A stretch of 64,000 nucleotides of DNA from Streptomyces sp. MMBL 11-1. Its GTDB lineage: Bacteria; Actinomycetota; Actinomycetes; Streptomycetales; Streptomycetaceae. A model generated the notes under the pieces. It worked only from the letters and a program-made list of their open reading frames with translations, was not told where the DNA came from and did not search any database. Positions within the stretch are counted from its first letter, which is position 1; every line of letters begins with the position of its first letter. Made by a program: the position numbers and the translations under genes. Location of the stretch: the NCBI RefSeq assembly GCF_028622875.1, contig NZ_CP117709.1, positions 7,071,001-7,135,000 of the forward strand, written 5' to 3'. This document shows positions 51,860 to 60,831 of this stretch, piece after piece.

Positions 51860-52885
51860 ATGAAACAGACCGGCAACCCTCCCGATTCCCCCGCAGACGT
51901 TTCCCGAAAGTCCTGGGTCCAGGTGCTGAAACGCACGGCCAAGGGGTTCAAACGGGACGAACTGGCCGACAGGGCCGCGGGACTGACCTACTACGGCATC
52001 CTCGCCCTCTTTCCCGCCCTGCTGGTGCTCGTGGCCCTGCTCGGCATCGCGGGCGATGCGGCCACCCGCGCCGTCCTGGAGAACATCCAGAAGCTCGCGC
52101 CCGGTTCGGCCCGTGATGTGCTGACCGACGCGGTGACGCAGCTCCAGTCCAGCGGTGGGACCAGTTCGGTGCTGGCCGTCGTCGGCCTGCTGGGCGCTCT
52201 CTGGTCCGCCTCCGGATACATCGCCGCGTTCATCCGCTCCTCCAACGCCGTCTACGACATGCCGGAGGGCCGCCCGGCCTGGAAGGTGCTGCCGGTGCGC
52301 GTGGGGCTGACCCTGGTGCTGATGGTCCTCGCCTGTGCCGCCGCGCTGATCGTCGTGCTCTCCGGTGGCATCGCCCGGCAGATCGGAACGGCGCTGGGGG
52401 TGGGCGACACCGCGATGACGGTCTGGTCCATCGCCAAGTGGCCCGTCCTCGTGGTGCTGGTGGCCGCCATGCTGGCGCTCCTGTACTGGGCCGCCCCGAA
52501 CGCCAAGGGGCGCGGTTTCAGGTTCGTGTCCCTGGGCAGCCTGCTGGCCCTGCTGATCTGGATGGCCGCATCGGCGGCCTTCGCGTTCTACGTGGCCAAC
52601 TTCGGCTCGTACAACAAGACCTACGGAACTCTCGCCGGGGTCATCATCTTTCTCGTCTGGCTGTGGATCACGAACCTGGCGATCCTGCTGGGCCTCGAGT
52701 TCGACGCGGAGACGGCCCGGGAGCGGTCGGTCCTGAGCGGCCGGCCCGTCGACGAGGAACCGTACGTCGAGCCTCGCGACACGCGGAAGTGGACCGAGGA
52801 GGAACGGCGGTCCGCGGACCACCTCGACCTCGGGGCCACCGGGCGCCGAGGCCGTGACGCGCAGCAAGGGGGTGAGAGCGGCTGA
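51860..52885 (+). CDS. YihY/BrkB family membrane protein
   Basis: The product is 341 residues from the ATG at 51860; a GTG five codons upstream is also possible. Six hydrophobic segments are seen: LTYYGILALFPALLVLVALLGIAG, VLAVVGLLGALWSASGYIAAFI, VLPVRVGLTLVLMVLACAAALIVV, KWPVLVVLVAAMLALLYWAAP, FRFVSLGSLLALLIWMAASAAFAFYVANF and TLAGVIIFLVWLWITNLAILLGLEF. GLTYY, the loop MPEGRPAWKVLP and NFGSYNKTYG are family hallmarks. These proteins were once called ribonuclease BN; their function is unsettled. A strong terminator follows. Confidence 0.94.
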   Translation: MKQTGNPPDSPADVSRKSWVQVLKRTAKGFKRDELADRAAGLTYYGILALFPALLVLVALLGIAGDAATRAVLENIQKLAPGSARDVLTDAVTQLQSSGGTSSVLAVVGLLGALWSASGYIAAFIRSSNAVYDMPEGRPAWKVLPVRVGLTLVLMVLACAAALIVVLSGGIARQIGTALGVGDTAMTVWSIAKWPVLVVLVAAMLALLYWAAPNAKGRGFRFVSLGSLLALLIWMAASAAFAFYVANFGSYNKTYGTLAGVIIFLVWLWITNLAILLGLEFDAETARERSVLSGRPVDEEPYVEPRDTRKWTEEERRSADHLDLGATGRRGRDAQQGGESG

Positions 52886-52913
52886 CGCGCGGGAAAGACT
52901 GATTGGCCCCTCC

Positions 52914-52965
52914 GCCCCCCTCCCGTCACGATCCGGTCTCGGACGCGGGAGGGGGGCTTGTTTTT
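52914..52965 (+). terminator. Rho-independent terminator after the YihY gene
   Basis: GCCCCCCTCCCG (52914-52925) and CGGGAGGGGGGC (52946-52957) form a perfect 12-base stem with a 20-base loop, followed by TTGTTTTT. This has the T tract that is rare in this GC-rich DNA. It separates the YihY gene from the ribose operon. Confidence 0.9.
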
Positions 52966-52970
52966 GGCCA

Positions 52971-53006
52971 TGGAATCGATTCCAATCATCCGTGTAATCG
53001 ATTCCA
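52971..53006 (+). promoter_or_regulatory. Paired LacI-type operator upstream of the ribose operon
   Basis: TGGAATCGATTCCA (52971-52984) is a perfect 14-base palindrome with a central CG, and TGTAATCGATTCCA (52993-53006) matches it at 13 of 14 bases. The centres are 22 bases apart, about two helical turns, on the same side of the DNA. TGTAAT in the second copy could serve as a -10 box, so a bound LacI dimer pair would block RNA polymerase. The regulator gene starts at 53086, so this is likely an autoregulatory site. Confidence 0.85.
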
Positions 53007-53085
53007 TGGCGTCGGTCCACCGATCCACCACCGGTCGGCGCACGAGTTTCGAGGTGTACGGAAACCACAAGGAGGTGGTCCGGAC

Positions 53086-54102
53086 ATGGCGGGCATCAAG
53101 GATGTCGCGGCCGAGGCGGGTGTGTCCGTCGCCACGGTGTCGCGCGTGCTGAACAGCCATCCGTCCGTCAGCGAAGAGGCGCGCACCCGCGTCCTCGCCG
53201 CCGTCGAGGCCCTCGGCTACCGGCCCAACGCGGTCGCCCGCTCGCTGCGCACCGCGCAGACCCGCACCCTCGGCCTGGTCATCAGTGATGTGCTCAACCC
53301 GTACTTCACCGAGCTGGCCCGCTTCGTCGAGGAGGAGGCCCGCGCGCTCGGCTACAGCGTCATCATCGGCAACGCCGACGAGCGGCCCGAACTCCAGGAC
53401 CACCACATCCGCACGCTCATCGACCGCAGGATCGACGGGCTCCTCGTCTCGCCCGCCGACGGGGGCTCCCCGCTGATGCGGGACGTCGCCCTGAGCGGCA
53501 CCCCGATGGTCTTCGTCGACCGCTGGATCCCCGGCATCGACGTCCCCGTCGTCCGGGCCGACGGTACGGGCGCGGTCGGGGAGCTCGTCGCGCATCTGCA
53601 CGGCCTCGGTCACCGCCGGCTCGCCATCATCGCCGGGCCCGCCGCCACCACCACCGGCAACGAGCGCGTCGAGGCCTTCCGGGACGCGATGCGTGAACGC
53701 GGGCTGGCCCTGCCCGAGGCCTACATCGGGCAGGGGGACTTCCAGGCGGCCAGCGGCCGCCGGGCCACCGAGCGCTTCCTCGCCCTGGCCGAGCCCCCCG
53801 AGGTCGTGTTCGCCGCGGACAACCTGATGGCCCTCGGCGCCCTGGACGCGATCCGGTCCCGAGGACTGCGGGTCCCCGAGGACATCGCGCTCGCGGCCTT
53901 CGACGACATCCCGTGGTTCGTCCACACGGACCCACCGATCACCGCCATCGCACAGCCGACCGCGGACCTGGCGCGCGCCGCCGTGCGCGCGCTGGCCGAC
54001 CGCATCGAAGGACGGACCCCGCAGTCCGTCACCCTGCCCGCCCGCCTCGTCGTACGCCGCTCGTGCGGCGGGGCCGCACCGAACCAGAGGAGCGACCGGT
54101 GA
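53086..54102 (+). CDS. rbsR: LacI family repressor of the ribose operon
   Basis: The product is 338 residues, ATG at 53086 with AAGGAGGTGG just upstream. The DNA-binding start is MAGIKDVAAEAGVSVATVSRVLNSHPSVSEEARTRVL, with hinge YRPNAVARSLRTAQTRTLGLVI. The ligand domain contains DGLLVSPADGGSP, VFVDRWIPGIDVP, GHRRLAIIAGP and LAAFDDIPWFVHTDPPITAIAQP. It likely binds ribose or a phosphate form of it. The gene is first in the operon and overlaps the ATPase gene by 4 bases. The paired operator lies 80-115 bases upstream. Confidence 0.93.
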   Translation: MAGIKDVAAEAGVSVATVSRVLNSHPSVSEEARTRVLAAVEALGYRPNAVARSLRTAQTRTLGLVISDVLNPYFTELARFVEEEARALGYSVIIGNADERPELQDHHIRTLIDRRIDGLLVSPADGGSPLMRDVALSGTPMVFVDRWIPGIDVPVVRADGTGAVGELVAHLHGLGHRRLAIIAGPAATTTGNERVEAFRDAMRERGLALPEAYIGQGDFQAASGRRATERFLALAEPPEVVFAADNLMALGALDAIRSRGLRVPEDIALAAFDDIPWFVHTDPPITAIAQPTADLARAAVRALADRIEGRTPQSVTLPARLVVRRSCGGAAPNQRSDR

Positions 54103-55685
54103 CCGCACCGGAAAAGCCACGGGTGACCGCACCGGACGAGTTGCTGCGCATCGAGGGTCTGCGCAAGACCTTCCCCGGCGTGGTGGCGCTCGACAACGTC
54201 GACTTCGACCTCCGCAGAGGCGAAGTGCATGTCCTGCTCGGCGAGAACGGCGCGGGAAAGAGCACCCTCATCAAGATGCTCTCCGGCGCCTACCGCCCCG
54301 ACCGCGGCCGCATCCTGGCCGAAGGGCGTGAGGTGCGCATCGAGGGTGCGCAGGACGCCGAACGGCTCGGGATCGCCACCATCTACCAGGAGTTCAACCT
54401 CGTCCCCGACCTGACGGTGGCGGAGAACATCTATCTCGGCCGCCAGCCGCGCCGGTACGGACTCGTCGACCACCGCCGGATGCGCCAGGACGCGGCAGAG
54501 CTGTTGCGCCGGGTCGGCGTCGATGTGCGCCCCGACGCCAAGGTGCGTGAACTGGGCATCGCCCGGCTCCAGATGGTGGAGATCGCCAAGGCGCTCAGCC
54601 TGGAGGCCCGCGTCCTGATCATGGACGAGCCGACCGCCGTGCTCACCTCCGAGGAGGTCGACAAGCTCTTCGCCATCGTCCGCCAACTCCGCGAGGACGG
54701 CGTCGGAATCGTCTTCATCACCCACCACCTGGAGGAGATCGCCGCACTCGGCGACCGCGTCACCGTCCTCCGCGACGGCCGCAGCATCGACCAGGTCCCG
54801 GCCTCCACCCCCGAGGACGAACTCGTCCAGCTCATGGTGGGCCGCAGCATCGAGCAGCAGTACCCGCGCGAACGCCCCGATGCGGGCGACGCGTTGCTGT
54901 CCGTGCGGGGGCTGACCCGTAACGGCGTCTTCCACGACATCAGCTTCGACGTGCACGCCGGTGAGGTCGTCGGCCTCGCCGGACTCGTCGGCGCCGGGCG
55001 TACGGAGGTGGCGCGCGCGGTCTTCGGGGCCGACCCGTACGACGCGGGCACCGTCGACGTGCGCGGCGTACGCCTCGCCCGGCACGACGTCCCCGCCGCG
55101 ATGGGCGCCGGGATAGGCCTCGTACCCGAGGACCGCAAGGGCCAGGGGCTGGTGCTCGACGCCTCCGTGCAGGAGAACCTGGGCCTGGTCACCCTGCGGT
55201 CCGCGACCCGCTCCGGGCTCGTGGACCTCAAGGGCCAGCGCACGGCCGCCGCCCGCATCGCGAAGCAGCTCGGCGTCCGCATGTCCGGCCTCGGCCAGCA
55301 TGTCCGCACCCTCTCCGGTGGCAACCAGCAGAAGGTCGTCATCGGCAAATGGCTGCTGGCCGACACCCGGGTGCTCATCCTCGACGAACCCACCCGGGGC
55401 ATCGACGTCGGGGCCAAGGTCGAGATCTACCAGCTCATCAACGAGCTGACCGCCTCCGGCCACGCCGTCCTGATGATCTCCAGCGATCTGCCGGAGGTCC
55501 TCGGCATGAGCGACCGGGTCCTGGTCATGGCCCAGGGCCGGATCGCCGGGGAGCTCCCCGCCGACGAGGCCACCCAGGACGCCGTCATGGCCCTCGCGGT
55601 CGGCACCCCGGCCGTGGCCCAGGGCCACACCCCCACCGAACACCCCGCACCGAAGAAGGAAGAGGAGGGCCCCCGTGGCCACTGA
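54099..55685 (+). CDS. rbsA: Ribose-type ABC transporter ATP-binding protein
   Basis: The product is 528 residues from a GTG at 54099 with AGAGGAG upstream. Two ATPase halves: GENGAGKSTLIKMLSG (Walker A) and VLIMDEPTAVLTSEEVD, with a signature in the first half degenerated (ELGIARLQMVEIAKALS); second half LVGAGRTEVARAVFG, signature LSGGNQQKVVIGKWLL, VLILDEPTRGIDVGAK. Architecture and length match RbsA. The C-terminus runs 12 bases past the start of the permease gene, so the two are coupled. Confidence 0.94.
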   Translation: MTAPEKPRVTAPDELLRIEGLRKTFPGVVALDNVDFDLRRGEVHVLLGENGAGKSTLIKMLSGAYRPDRGRILAEGREVRIEGAQDAERLGIATIYQEFNLVPDLTVAENIYLGRQPRRYGLVDHRRMRQDAAELLRRVGVDVRPDAKVRELGIARLQMVEIAKALSLEARVLIMDEPTAVLTSEEVDKLFAIVRQLREDGVGIVFITHHLEEIAALGDRVTVLRDGRSIDQVPASTPEDELVQLMVGRSIEQQYPRERPDAGDALLSVRGLTRNGVFHDISFDVHAGEVVGLAGLVGAGRTEVARAVFGADPYDAGTVDVRGVRLARHDVPAAMGAGIGLVPEDRKGQGLVLDASVQENLGLVTLRSATRSGLVDLKGQRTAAARIAKQLGVRMSGLGQHVRTLSGGNQQKVVIGKWLLADTRVLILDEPTRGIDVGAKVEIYQLINELTASGHAVLMISSDLPEVLGMSDRVLVMAQGRIAGELPADEATQDAVMALAVGTPAVAQGHTPTEHPAPKKEEEGPRGH

Positions 55686-57633
55686 GACAGCCAAGAGTGA
55701 CGCGGGAACGGGCGGCGGAGTCTCCGTGATACGCCGCGTCCTGCTCGACAACGGCGCGCTGAGCGCCCTGGTTGTCCTGGTGGTGGCGATGTCGCTGCTC
55801 TCCGGCGACTTCCTGACGACCCAGAACCTGCTGAACGTCGGCGTCCAGGCGGCCGTCACCGCCATTCTCGCGTTCGGCGTCACCTTCGTCATCGTCTCGG
55901 CGGGCATCGACCTGTCCGTCGGTTCGGTGGCGGCCCTGTCCGCGACGGTCCTCGCCTGGTCCGCCACGTCGGCAGGCGTGCCGGTCGTCCTCGCCGTCGT
56001 GCTCGCCATCGTTACGGGCATCGCCTGCGGTTTCGTGAACGGCGCCCTCGTCTCGTACGGCAAACTCCCGCCGTTCATCGCCACGCTGGCCATGCTCTCG
56101 ATCGCCCGAGGCCTCTCCCTCGTCATCTCGCAGGGCAGCCCGATCGCCTTCCCCGACTCCGTCTCGGTGCTCGGCGACACGCTCGGCGGGTGGCTCCCCG
56201 TGCCGGTCCTCGTGATGATCGCGATGGGCCTGATCACCGCACTGATCCTCGGCCGCACCTTCATCGGCCGCTCGATGTACGCGATCGGCGGCAACGAGGA
56301 GGCGGCCCGGCTCTCCGGGCTCCGCGTCAAGCGCCAGAAGATCGTCATCTACGCGCTGTCCGGCCTCTTCGCCGCCGTCGCCGGCATCGTCCTGGCCTCG
56401 CGCCTCGTCTCCGCCCAGCCGCAGGCCGCCCAGGGGTACGAACTCGACGCCATCGCCGCCGTCGTCATCGGCGGGGCGAGCCTGGCCGGGGGCGTCGGCA
56501 AGGCGTCCGGCACCCTGATCGGCGCGCTCATCCTCGCCGTCCTCCGCAACGGCCTCAACCTCCTCTCCGTGTCCGCCTTCTGGCAGCAGGTCGTCATCGG
56601 CGTCGTCATCGCGCTCGCCGTCCTGCTGGACACGCTGCGCCGCAAGGCCGGTGCGGGTGCGGCCTCCTCCGCGGGCGCCGCCCCCGGCGCACCCGGGGCC
56701 GGCCGCAAGGGAGCGCTCAAGCTGGCCGGTGCCGCACTCTGCGTCGCCCTCGTCGTCGGCGCGGTCTCCTTCTTCAACTCCGGCTCCTCCGGCGGCACGA
56801 CGAAGGTCGGCATGTCCCTCTCCACCCTCAACAACCCCTTCTTCGTGCAGATGAAGGAAGGCGCACAGGCCGAGGCGGAGAAGGCGGGCATCGACCTCAC
56901 CGTCACCGACGCCCAGAACGACGCCTCCCAACAGGCCAACCAGCTCCAGAACTTCACCAGTTCCGGCGTCTCCTCGATCATCGTCAACCCGGTGGACTCG
57001 GACGCCGTCGGGCCGGGCGTCCGCAGCGCCAACAAGGCGGACATCCCCGTGATCGCCGCCGACCGGGGCGTCAACAAGGCGGACACCGCGACGCTCGTCG
57101 CCTCGGACAACGTGGCGGGCGGCAAGCTCGCCGCCGACGCACTGGCCGACCAGCTCGGCGGCAAGGGCAGCATCGTCATCCTCCAGGGCACGGCGGGCAC
57201 CTCCGCCAGCCGGGAGCGCGGGGCCGGCTTCGCCGAAGGGCTGAAGGCGTACCCCGGCATCAAGGTGGTCGCCAAGCAGCCCGCGGACTTCGACCGCACC
57301 AAGGGCCTGGACGTCATGACCAACCTCATCCAGTCGCACCCCGGCGTCACCGGTGTCTTCGCCGAGAACGACGAGATGGCGCTCGGCGCGGCCAAGGCGC
57401 TCGGCAGCAAGGCAGGGAAGTCCGTCTCGGTCGTCGGCTTCGACGGCACCCCGGACGGTCTCAAGGCGGTCGAGGCGGGCACGCTCTACGCGTCGGTCGC
57501 CCAGCAGCCCGCCGAACTCGGAAAGATCGCCGTGCGGAACGCGGTCAAGGCCGCGAAGGACGAGAAGGTCGCGAGCACGGTGAAGGTGCCGGTCAAGGTG
57601 GTCACCCGGGAGAATGTCGCCGACTTCTCCTGA
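55675..57633 (+). CDS. Fused ribose ABC permease and substrate-binding protein (RbsC-RbsB fusion)
   Basis: The product is 652 residues from a GTG at 55675, following GAGGAGGG. Residues about 20-322 are an RbsC permease: TFVIVSAGIDLSVGSVAALSA and IGRSMYAIGGNEEAARLSGLRVKRQ. A Gly/Ala-rich linker (325-347) leads to one extra membrane helix (LAGAALCVALVVGAVSFF, about 350-367). Residues about 377-652 are an RbsB-type binding protein (VGMSLSTLNNPFFVQMKEGAQAEA; DVMTNLIQSHPGVTGVFAENDEMALGAAKAL; VVGFDGTPDGLKAVEAG). The extra helix would place the binding domain outside the cell, tethered to the channel. No separate binding protein gene is present. Confidence 0.93.
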   Translation: MATETAKSDAGTGGGVSVIRRVLLDNGALSALVVLVVAMSLLSGDFLTTQNLLNVGVQAAVTAILAFGVTFVIVSAGIDLSVGSVAALSATVLAWSATSAGVPVVLAVVLAIVTGIACGFVNGALVSYGKLPPFIATLAMLSIARGLSLVISQGSPIAFPDSVSVLGDTLGGWLPVPVLVMIAMGLITALILGRTFIGRSMYAIGGNEEAARLSGLRVKRQKIVIYALSGLFAAVAGIVLASRLVSAQPQAAQGYELDAIAAVVIGGASLAGGVGKASGTLIGALILAVLRNGLNLLSVSAFWQQVVIGVVIALAVLLDTLRRKAGAGAASSAGAAPGAPGAGRKGALKLAGAALCVALVVGAVSFFNSGSSGGTTKVGMSLSTLNNPFFVQMKEGAQAEAEKAGIDLTVTDAQNDASQQANQLQNFTSSGVSSIIVNPVDSDAVGPGVRSANKADIPVIAADRGVNKADTATLVASDNVAGGKLAADALADQLGGKGSIVILQGTAGTSASRERGAGFAEGLKAYPGIKVVAKQPADFDRTKGLDVMTNLIQSHPGVTGVFAENDEMALGAAKALGSKAGKSVSVVGFDGTPDGLKAVEAGTLYASVAQQPAELGKIAVRNAVKAAKDEKVASTVKVPVKVVTRENVADFS

Positions 57634-57689
57634 ACCCGCCTCGCAACCAGGCTTGTTGACCCGGACCGACGAAAGCAGGAAGCACGCCC

Positions 57690-58613
57690 ATGCACGACAA
57701 CGCCCCCGACGACCGGTACGACCTGCTGGTCGTCGGGTCGGCCAACGCCGACCTGGTGATCGGCGTCGAGCGCCGCCCCGCGCCCGGTGAGACGGTCCTC
57801 GGCTCCGACCTGGCCGTCCACCCCGGTGGCAAGGGCGCCAACCAGTCGCTGGCCGCCGCCCGTCTCGGCGCCAGGACGGCTCTGCTCGCCCGGGTCGGCG
57901 ACGACGACCACGGACGCCTCCTGCTGGAGACCCAGCGCGCGGCGGGCGTGGACACGGACGGCGTCCTGGTGGGCGGGGCCCCCACCGGTGTCGCCCTGAT
58001 CACCGTCGACCCCTCGGGCGACAACAGCATCGTGGTCTCCCCGGGCGCCAACGGCCGCCTCACGCCCGAGGACGTCCGGGCGGCGGCCCCGCTGCTGGCC
58101 GCCGCCCGGGTGATCTCCGTACAGCTGGAGATCCCGCTCGACACGGTGGCCGAGACGGTACGCGGCCGGGGGCCGGGCGCCCGGCTCGTCCTCAACCCGT
58201 CCCCGCCCGCCCCGCTCCCCGAGGAGGTGCTCGCCGCCTGCGATCCGCTGGTGGTCAACGAGCACGAGGCGCGGTACATCCTCGGCGACGACGCAGGGGA
58301 GGGGCCGCACGACTGGGCCCCGGCGCTCCTCGCGCTCGGCCCGCGCTCGGTCGTCGTCACCCTCGGCGCGGCCGGGGCCCTGGTGGCGGACAGCCGTACG
58401 GAATCCCTGGACCACCTCGTCAGCCCGAAGGTCGAGGCCCTCGACACGACCGGCGCCGGGGACGCGTTCACGGCTGCCCTGGCCTGGCGTCTCGGCCGGG
58501 GCGACGAGCTGCGGGAGGCGGCGGCCTTCGCCGTCCGGGTGGGCGCGGCGGCGGTCACGGCACGAGGGGCGCAGGAGTCCTTCCCGACGCTGGAGGAGGT
58601 CGACGCGCTGTGA
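57690..58613 (+). CDS. rbsK: Ribokinase
   Basis: The product is 307 residues of PfkB type; CAGGAAG 8 bases before the ATG. Family features: LLVVGSANADLVIGVERRPAPGETVLGSD at the start, GGKGANQSLAAARLG (substrate-binding GGKGxN), PLVVNEHEARYILG, and EALDTTGAGDAFTAALAW with the catalytic Asp in the D-T-T-G-A-G-D anion hole. It phosphorylates ribose to ribose 5-phosphate using ATP. It overlaps the ribose pyranase gene by 4 bases. Confidence 0.96.
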   Translation: MHDNAPDDRYDLLVVGSANADLVIGVERRPAPGETVLGSDLAVHPGGKGANQSLAAARLGARTALLARVGDDDHGRLLLETQRAAGVDTDGVLVGGAPTGVALITVDPSGDNSIVVSPGANGRLTPEDVRAAAPLLAAARVISVQLEIPLDTVAETVRGRGPGARLVLNPSPPAPLPEEVLAACDPLVVNEHEARYILGDDAGEGPHDWAPALLALGPRSVVVTLGAAGALVADSRTESLDHLVSPKVEALDTTGAGDAFTAALAWRLGRGDELREAAAFAVRVGAAAVTARGAQESFPTLEEVDAL

Positions 58614-58999
58614 AGAAGTCGGGCATCCTCAACCGCCACCTGGCGGGCGCGATAGCCGAACTCGGCCACGGCGACACCGTCCTGGTCTGCGACGCCGGCA
58701 TGCCGATCCCGCCCGGCCCCCGCGTGATCGACCTGGCCTTCCGCGCCGGAACTCCGTCGTTCGCGGAGGTGCTGGACGGCCTGCTCGACGAGCTTGTCGT
58801 GGAAGGAGCGACCGCCGCCCGGGAGATCCGTGAAGCCAACGCGGAGGCCGCGGCGCTGCTGGACGGCCATTTCCCCTGGCTCGAACTGATCCCGCACGAC
58901 GACCTCAAGGCGCTCACGCCGGCGGCCCGCCTGGTCGTACGGACGGGGGAAGCCCGGCCCTACGCGAACGTGCTGCTGAGGTGCGGGGTCTTCTTCTGA
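58610..58999 (+). CDS. rbsD: D-ribose pyranase
   Basis: The product is 129 residues from a GTG at 58610. RbsD features: MKKSGILNRHLAGAIAELGHGDTVLVCDAGMPIP with the catalytic His at residue 20, VIDLAFRAGTPSFAEVLDGLLDEL, and TGEARPYANVLLRCGVFF, matching the C-terminal active-site Tyr/Asn segment. It interconverts the pyranose and furanose forms of ribose. Last gene of the ribose operon. Length is normal. Confidence 0.96.
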   Translation: MKKSGILNRHLAGAIAELGHGDTVLVCDAGMPIPPGPRVIDLAFRAGTPSFAEVLDGLLDELVVEGATAAREIREANAEAAALLDGHFPWLELIPHDDLKALTPAARLVVRTGEARPYANVLLRCGVFF

Positions 59000-59284
59000 G
59001 CGGGTGCGCTCTCCCGACCGGTCGCGACGACGGTACGAGACCTCGGACCGGCCCGGTGGAGCGTGCCGTGGGCCGCACGTTCCGCCGGGCTGAACGCCCC
59101 GTTCGTCCAGCGGTCGCCCCCGCCGAGAGGCGATCTGGTCCACGCGAGGTGAAGTGCGCGGCGGAGAGGAGCAGTTCGGGCCGCGAGGATATTCCTGGCG
59201 CATCCCGCCGAGGCGAGCTAGGCTCCCCGCGATGACTCACTCCATGAACAGATTGGGGGACCCGTCCGCGCAAGGTGAGTGCTG

Positions 59285-60724
59285 ATGCTCACTTCGACCG
59301 CGAACCGGGATACCCACCCAACCCTCCCGTCCTTCTGGCCGCGCGTACGCGAGTTCGCCGTGCCGGCCCCGATGATCGAGACCGCGACCGCCCGCCGTGA
59401 GGCCGGGGACTGGGCCGGAGCGTGCGCCGCAGCAGGCGTCGACATCGATTTCCGCCTCCGGTCCGTGGCGCGCGGCCACGGCCGCGAACTCACCGCCCGC
59501 ATCCGGGCGGACCTGCGCCGGCTGGCTCCTGACCTGCTGCGCTGGCACCTGCCGAGAATCGCCCCGAACGGGCTGCTGCGCCCGGGACTGACGATCGCCC
59601 TGGCCCGCTACGACCCACCGGAACGCGACGGGCCGGGCCCTCTGCACCTGGTCGTCCGGACCCCGCCCGCCTGGGCGGACGCCGGGCAGCGGATCAGCCT
59701 CGCGCTCTGGGACGGTTCCCCTGCCGAGCCCGCCGCCCGCCGTCATCCTCACCCGCGTCCGAGCCGGCGCTTCCGCCTCGATCTGCACCGCCACCTGTGG
59801 GACGCGGACAGGACCGACGAGCTCCGGATCCGCTCCGGCCTCGCCGACCGGCCCGCCTGCCGGGAAACCGAGGCCGCCGCCCCGGACCCGTGGGGCGCCG
59901 TTCCGCCGGACCTCCCCTGCGCCGTCGACCGCTGGGCGGCGGAGGCCGCGATCCTGCTCCGCGCCGAGGGACAGGGGCCGGGCGGCACGGTGAGCGTGCG
60001 GCTGGGCGGCCGGCGCCGGCTTCTGCTGGAACTGGACGCCGGCACGGACGGCCGGGGAACGCCTGTCGCGCGGGTCGCGGCGGCTCCGGTCCCGGCTCCG
60101 TCAGCATCACCGGTGCTCCCGGACGCGGCCACCTGGATCCTGCCCGACCTCGATCTGCTCCGTACCGGGGCGATCGGGGCCGGTCAGCTGCACCCGCTGG
60201 TCGCGCGGGCCCTCGTGCCGGATCTCCCGCCGCCCGCTCCGGCGTCGGCCCCCTCACGTACCGGCGACGGGGCGGGAGCACCACGCCTCGTGGCGTGCCG
60301 GGGAGCGCGGCACCGGATCGGCCTCGTCGAAGGGGCCCTCGCTCCCCTGGACCACGATCCGGACGAGGTCCGCCGCGAAGAACTGCTGGTCGCCCTGACC
60401 GGCACGCCGCTGCCCTGTCTCCAGGCCATCGACGAGGCGCACCGACGCCCGGACTGCCTCACCGGCGTCCGCGAACGCCTCGACCACGGGGACATCGCCG
60501 GTGCGCTGGCCGTCGTCGAAGGGCTGCTCGGTCCCGGGGCGGTGCTGCGCGACGGTCCTCTGCGGGACGAACTGGAGGCCGCCGCGCAACGGCGGATCAC
60601 CTACGGGCTGTTCCGGGCCGACCTGCTCGGTCCCGGACCCGTCCGCCACCGCTCCGACCCCCGCCGTCCCGTCGACCCCCGTCCCCGGCGGGCCCGGCGC
60701 CCGCGCCGCACAGCCGCCCGCTGA
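59285..60724 (+). CDS. Uncharacterised protein at the start of a MoxR-vWA locus
   Basis: The product is 479 residues from the ATG at 59285 (a GTG two codons earlier is also possible). No known domain is evident. It is Arg/Asp/Leu-rich: FAVPAPMIETATARREAGDWAGACAAAGVDIDFRLRSVAR, LRRLAPDLLRWHLPRIAPNG, PLHLVVRTPPAWADAGQRISLALWDG, and a tail ending RRARRPRRTAAR. A domain like TGTPLPCLQAIDEAHRRPDCLTGVRERLDHGDIAGALAVVEGLLG lies near 375-420. It precedes the MoxR gene by 107 bases. I infer it is the family-specific partner of a ternary MoxR/vWA system. Confidence 0.7.
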   Translation: MLTSTANRDTHPTLPSFWPRVREFAVPAPMIETATARREAGDWAGACAAAGVDIDFRLRSVARGHGRELTARIRADLRRLAPDLLRWHLPRIAPNGLLRPGLTIALARYDPPERDGPGPLHLVVRTPPAWADAGQRISLALWDGSPAEPAARRHPHPRPSRRFRLDLHRHLWDADRTDELRIRSGLADRPACRETEAAAPDPWGAVPPDLPCAVDRWAAEAAILLRAEGQGPGGTVSVRLGGRRRLLLELDAGTDGRGTPVARVAAAPVPAPSASPVLPDAATWILPDLDLLRTGAIGAGQLHPLVARALVPDLPPPAPASAPSRTGDGAGAPRLVACRGARHRIGLVEGALAPLDHDPDEVRREELLVALTGTPLPCLQAIDEAHRRPDCLTGVRERLDHGDIAGALAVVEGLLGPGAVLRDGPLRDELEAAAQRRITYGLFRADLLGPGPVRHRSDPRRPVDPRPRRARRPRRTAAR

Positions 60725-60831
60725 CCCCGGGGCCGCCGGGCGGCCGGGCGGTCCCCGAACCGTGACCGCCCCCGCCCGCCCCGTCCTCACCCATGCTCAT
60801 TCGCCCTCGCACACCCTTCAGGTGATCACCC

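Noticed and set aside
59041..59235. Possible small gene in the gap before the MoxR-vWA locus
   Set aside because: No ribosome site or recognisable protein; the 285-base gap probably holds the promoter.
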